Positions 51,044-53,711 of a DNA stretch of 53,711 bases are shown piece by piece. The stretch spans positions 1 through 53,711 of the forward strand of contig CALGRX010000005.1 of NCBI GenBank assembly GCA_937880755.1, given 5' to 3'. The stretch's first letter is position 1; each line of letters begins with the position of its first letter. This stretch comes from an uncultured Clostridia bacterium. Lineage in GTDB: Bacteria > Bacillota > Clostridia > Christensenellales > UBA3700. The position numbers and the translations under genes were made by a program. The notes beneath the pieces were generated by a model, which was given only the letters and a program-made list of their open reading frames with translations, had not been told where the DNA came from and made no database searches.

Positions 51044-53224
51044 ATGGAGATTATCGTTGCCAAAAATAGCGGATTTTGCAGCGGAGTAAAGAACGCAATC
51101 AATATGGCGCTTAAGTATGGCAAGTGTCAGACCTTTGGCAAACTCATTCACAACGAATACGCGCTCAACAATCTCAAAAAGCACGGAGTAGAGTATATAG
51201 ACGACCTTGACGATTACAACGGCGGCATACTCATCATACGTTCTCACGGCGTTTCAAAAAAGACTTACGACTATCTCGAAAGTCACGGCATCGATTATCT
51301 TGACGCTACCTGCGTATTTGTCAAAAAAATTCATAAAATTGTCAATCAATATCACAATGAGGGCTACCAAATAATTATAGTTGGCGACCCGTCGCACCCC
51401 GAGACGCAAGGCATCAACGGTTGGTGTGACGACAGCGCTATAATCATTGATAATGCCAATCAACTCAATTCTATAACACACAATAATTTAGACAAATATT
51501 GTGTGGTTGCACAGACCACTTTTGACCGCGAAAAGTTCGAAAATATCGTAAAAATCTTAGAAAAATGCCTCAAAACAGTTGTCATACATAATACAATTTG
51601 TTATACTACTAGCAGTAGGCAAAACGAGGCGTTTGAGCTAAGCAAAGAGTGCGACGCGATGCTTGTTATCGGTAGCAAAAACAGCTCCAACACACGCAAG
51701 TTGTATGATATATGTAGAGCCAACTGTCCACGTACCTATTACGTCGAGACGGCAAGTGACGTCAAGACAATCAATGTAGCAAAAAATTTAAATAAGCTCG
51801 GCATAATTGCGGGCGCATCAACTCCCGAAGAGTTGATCAAGGAGGTTATAACACAAATGGACGAAATTTTAAAGAAAGATGAGTTCGGAGCAATGCTTGA
51901 ACAATCCGAGTCTAAGACTAAGGAAGTCAAAGCAGGCAAAATTTTCAAAGATTGCAAAGTAGTATCTGCAAACGAAGACGGTATCGTTATCAACTTCGGT
52001 GGCAAGAAAGACGGTTTTATCGACAAGACCGAAGTAGAAGTTGACGGCGTAGAATATAATCCGGACAACTACAAAGAAGGCGACGTCATTGCCGCAATCG
52101 TAGTAGAAAAATCCGGCAACAAAAAGAACAACGATTGTATATCGTTCTCCAAAAAAGCATACGACTTCAAGACTATCGTAGCCAAAGAGAGCGAAGAGAA
52201 ACTCAGAAGTTCCGAGTTTAAGGCAGTAGTAGAATCCGTAGTCAAGAACGGACTCAAGACTCACGTAGGACCATACGAAGTATTCGTTCCCGCTTCTCAA
52301 ATTCGTATCGGTTTCGTTACTCAAGACGATCTTAGCAAGTACGTAGGCAAGACTCTAAGACTTAGAGCTATCAAGGGCAAGAACGACAATCCTGACGGAG
52401 AAATCGAAATCAAACTTCGCAAGACAGTCATCGCATCTCAAAGAGTAATTCTCGAAGAAGAAAAGAAAGCCAAAGAGGACGCGCTTTGGGAAGTTCTCGT
52501 AACGGGCAATGTAGTAACGGGTAAGGTAAGAAGATTTGCCGACTTCGGAGCATTCGTCAACGTCAACGGTTTTGACTGCCTCGTTCATATCAGCGATATT
52601 TCTCATTACAAAATCGCTCATCCAAGCGAAGTTTTGGAACTCAACAAGTCTTACGAATTCGTAATTCTCAAGGCTGACAGAGAGAGCCAAAAGGTATCTT
52701 TGGGATACAAGCAACTCCAAAAGAAACCTTACGAAATCGCTGCTGAGAAGTATCCTGTAGGCTCGGTAGTTACCGGTACCGTAAGAACGGTATTGCCATA
52801 CGGTGCATTCGTACTCATCGAGAGAGACGTAGACGGACTGATCCCTGTATCGGAGATTGCACACACTTTCACCAAGAGTGCAACCGACGTATACAAAGAA
52901 GGTGACGTAGTTACCGCCAAAGTTATCAAATTCGAAGGCAACAAAATCACTCTTTCCGCCAAGGCACTTATAGATAAGCCTGAAGAAAAGGAAGAAGAGA
53001 TCTCCGAAGAAGAGATGCAAGCAGCCAAAGAGAAGAGAGCAAGCAAAGCTTCTAAGAAGTTCGATAGCGCTGCCGCAGTAGCTCGTAAGCCTAAGGCTAA
53101 GAAAGAAGAGAAGGAAGAGGAAGAAGTTACTTCTTGGACTTCTGAGCAAGTAGAAAATGCTACTTTCAAAGATTTGTTCAAAGGTTTCGTATTCGACACC
53201 GAGGACAATAATGACAATCAATAA
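51044..53224 (+). CDS. ispH: IspH (HMBPP reductase) fused to four S1 RNA-binding domains
   Basis: 726 residues. Residues ~1-280 are 4-hydroxy-3-methylbut-2-enyl diphosphate reductase with the [4Fe-4S] cysteines C12, C90 and C186, the SHG and HPE histidines and TTF (157-159). Residues ~295-650 hold four S1-like repeats, the third and fourth best conserved (FADFGAFVNVNGFDCLVHIS; YGAFVLIERDVDGLIPVSE). A Lys/Glu-rich tail ends the protein. It combines the last MEP-pathway step with a ribosomal protein S1-like module, a fusion known in Clostridia. There is no internal stop or start suggesting separate genes. Confidence 0.95.
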   Translation: MEIIVAKNSGFCSGVKNAINMALKYGKCQTFGKLIHNEYALNNLKKHGVEYIDDLDDYNGGILIIRSHGVSKKTYDYLESHGIDYLDATCVFVKKIHKIVNQYHNEGYQIIIVGDPSHPETQGINGWCDDSAIIIDNANQLNSITHNNLDKYCVVAQTTFDREKFENIVKILEKCLKTVVIHNTICYTTSSRQNEAFELSKECDAMLVIGSKNSSNTRKLYDICRANCPRTYYVETASDVKTINVAKNLNKLGIIAGASTPEELIKEVITQMDEILKKDEFGAMLEQSESKTKEVKAGKIFKDCKVVSANEDGIVINFGGKKDGFIDKTEVEVDGVEYNPDNYKEGDVIAAIVVEKSGNKKNNDCISFSKKAYDFKTIVAKESEEKLRSSEFKAVVESVVKNGLKTHVGPYEVFVPASQIRIGFVTQDDLSKYVGKTLRLRAIKGKNDNPDGEIEIKLRKTVIASQRVILEEEKKAKEDALWEVLVTGNVVTGKVRRFADFGAFVNVNGFDCLVHISDISHYKIAHPSEVLELNKSYEFVILKADRESQKVSLGYKQLQKKPYEIAAEKYPVGSVVTGTVRTVLPYGAFVLIERDVDGLIPVSEIAHTFTKSATDVYKEGDVVTAKVIKFEGNKITLSAKALIDKPEEKEEEISEEEMQAAKEKRASKASKKFDSAAAVARKPKAKKEEKEEEEVTSWTSEQVENATFKDLFKGFVFDTEDNNDNQ

Positions 53225-53225
53225 T

Positions 53226-53277
53226 TTACAATTATGACTTTTTGGGGTCATACCAATGACCCCAAAAAAAATTGTAA
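53226..53277. terminator. Large hairpin after ispH/S1
   Basis: GGGGTCAT (53244-53251) pairs with ATGACCCC (53256-53263); flanking T5/A5 and TTACAATT/AATTGTAA extend the stem, with a 5-nt bulge on the left. No T run follows on the forward strand, so it may act as a processing or 3'-end stabilising structure, or as an atypical terminator. Confidence 0.5.
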
Positions 53278-53294
53278 AAACTTACACAATTTTC

Positions 53295-53323
53295 TTGACA
53301 AAAAAATATTGATATAGTATATT
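53295..53323 (+). promoter_or_regulatory. tRNA operon promoter
   Basis: TTGACA (53295-53300), 17-nt spacer, TATATT (53318-53323), ~27 nt before the first tRNA. Confidence 0.8.
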
Positions 53324-53349
53324 GAATTAGTCGCAAGGATTAGATTTGT

Positions 53350-53426
53350 CGGGGTGTAGCGCAGTTTGGTAGCGCGCGTGGTTTGGGACCATGATGTCGG
53401 GAGTTCGAGTCTCTTCACCCCGACCA
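53350..53426 (+). tRNA. tRNA-Pro (anticodon TGG)
   Basis: 77 nt. The acceptor stem CGGGGTG/CACCCCG closes, the anticodon loop reads TTTGGGA with TGG, the T loop is GTTCGAGTC, and the 3' CCA is encoded. Confidence 0.97.
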
Positions 53427-53448
53427 ATTTATAACCTAAGACAGACGT

Positions 53449-53525
53449 GGGCCATTAGCTCAGTCGGTTAGAGCAACCGGCTCATAACCGGTCGGTCCAA
53501 GGTTCGAGTCCTTGATGGCCCACCA
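53449..53525 (+). tRNA. tRNA-Met (anticodon CAT)
   Basis: 77 nt. Acceptor GGGCCAT/ATGGCCC pairs fully, so it is not the initiator type. The anticodon stem-loop CCGGCTCATAACCGG carries CAT, and CCA is encoded. A tRNA-Ile2 with modified CAT is an alternative; elongator Met is favoured. Confidence 0.9.
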
Positions 53526-53539
53526 CAACTTAATATTAT

Positions 53540-53616
53540 GGTTCGGTAGTTCAGTTGGTTAGAACGCTAGCCTGTCACGCTAGAGGTCGAGGGTTCGAGT
53601 CCCTTCCGAATCGCCA
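53540..53616 (+). tRNA. tRNA-Asp (anticodon GTC)
   Basis: 77 nt. Acceptor GGTTCGG/CCGAATC with discriminator G, anticodon loop CTGTCAC carrying GTC, T loop GTTCGAGTC, CCA encoded. This tRNA is a substrate of the queuosine enzymes tgt/queA at the start of the window. Confidence 0.97.
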
Positions 53617-53649
53617 AAAATTTTGCGATATTATTATCGCATAATTTAT

Positions 53650-53711
53650 GCCTCGGTAGCTCAGTCGGTAGAGCAGGGGACTGAAAATCCCCGTGTCGGT
53701 GGTTCGATTCC
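53650..53711 (+). tRNA. tRNA-Phe (anticodon GAA), truncated by window edge
   Basis: The acceptor 5' strand GCCTCGG, D arm and anticodon arm GGGGACTGAAAATCCCC with GAA are complete; the sequence stops in the T loop. Confidence 0.93.

Noticed and set aside
53350..53711. tRNA cluster as a phage or island attachment site
   Set aside because: The tRNAs are complete and closely spaced, with no integrase or direct repeat of a tRNA 3' end in the window.

Overview
The window reads as one uninterrupted stretch of a Bacillota (class Clostridia) chromosome. Evidence: the ylxY, ytfJ, dacF, hemZ and Spo0A-type genes are sporulation-linked; ispH is fused to S1 domains; a SCIFF ranthipeptide locus lies between yajC and secDF; many genes carry AGGAGG ribosome binding sites; intergenic DNA is AT-rich with TTGACA/TATAAT promoters. 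Orders such as rpsO-pnp-ylxY-M16 peptidase, scpA-scpB-DUF2953-ytfJ-dacB and cmk-plsC-ispH match Firmicutes synteny. I cannot place it below class level. I see no phage, transposase, CRISPR array or rRNA.

Layout: 1-464 is the 3' end of an unknown membrane protein. 546-4376 holds ruvA-ruvB-queA-tgt (recombination and queuosine). 4506-10024 is a protein-export block: yajC, a small membrane protein, the SCIFF precursor scfA (57 codons, easily missed) with its radical SAM enzyme scfB, then secD-secF. 10123-17118 holds recJ-rel-dtd-MBL hydrolase-hemZ. 17447-22091 holds rpsO-pnp-ylxY-M16 peptidase. 22277-28938 holds ftsK-rimO-pgsA-cinA(short)-recA, followed by rny (29040-30641). 30791-31859 is a small reverse-strand pair: a SpoIIM-like membrane protein and a stand-alone Spo0A C-terminal DNA-binding domain. 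31963-34358 holds deoB and dacF. 34653-38231 holds lysA-M50 peptidase-scpA-scpB. 38351-41179 holds DUF2953-ytfJ-dacB-rluB, with spmAB absent. 41542-46691 is a five-gene biotin-dependent, Na+-pump decarboxylase/transcarboxylase operon containing two kinds of carboxyltransferase. 46997-48966 holds surE and a BaiN/HI0933-family flavoprotein, bracketed by two copies of a ~48 bp repeat. 49459-53224 holds cmk-plsC-ispH/S1. 53350 to the end is a tRNA cluster (Pro, Met, Asp, Phe; the last is cut by the window edge).

Most genes are housekeeping and are packed into operons with 1-8 nt overlaps. The observations most worth a second look are: (i) repeated promoters with the -10 hexamer exactly 6 nt before a canonical start codon and no ribosome binding site (ruvA, M16 peptidase, deoB, surE, and the Spo0A-C gene), which predicts leaderless mRNAs; (ii) the orphan Spo0A-C protein with an altered recognition helix and a 0A-like box where its -35 should be; (iii) the SCIFF locus embedded in the Sec genes; (iv) the hybrid decarboxylase operon; (v) a strongly promoted, structured repeat element upstream of cmk.
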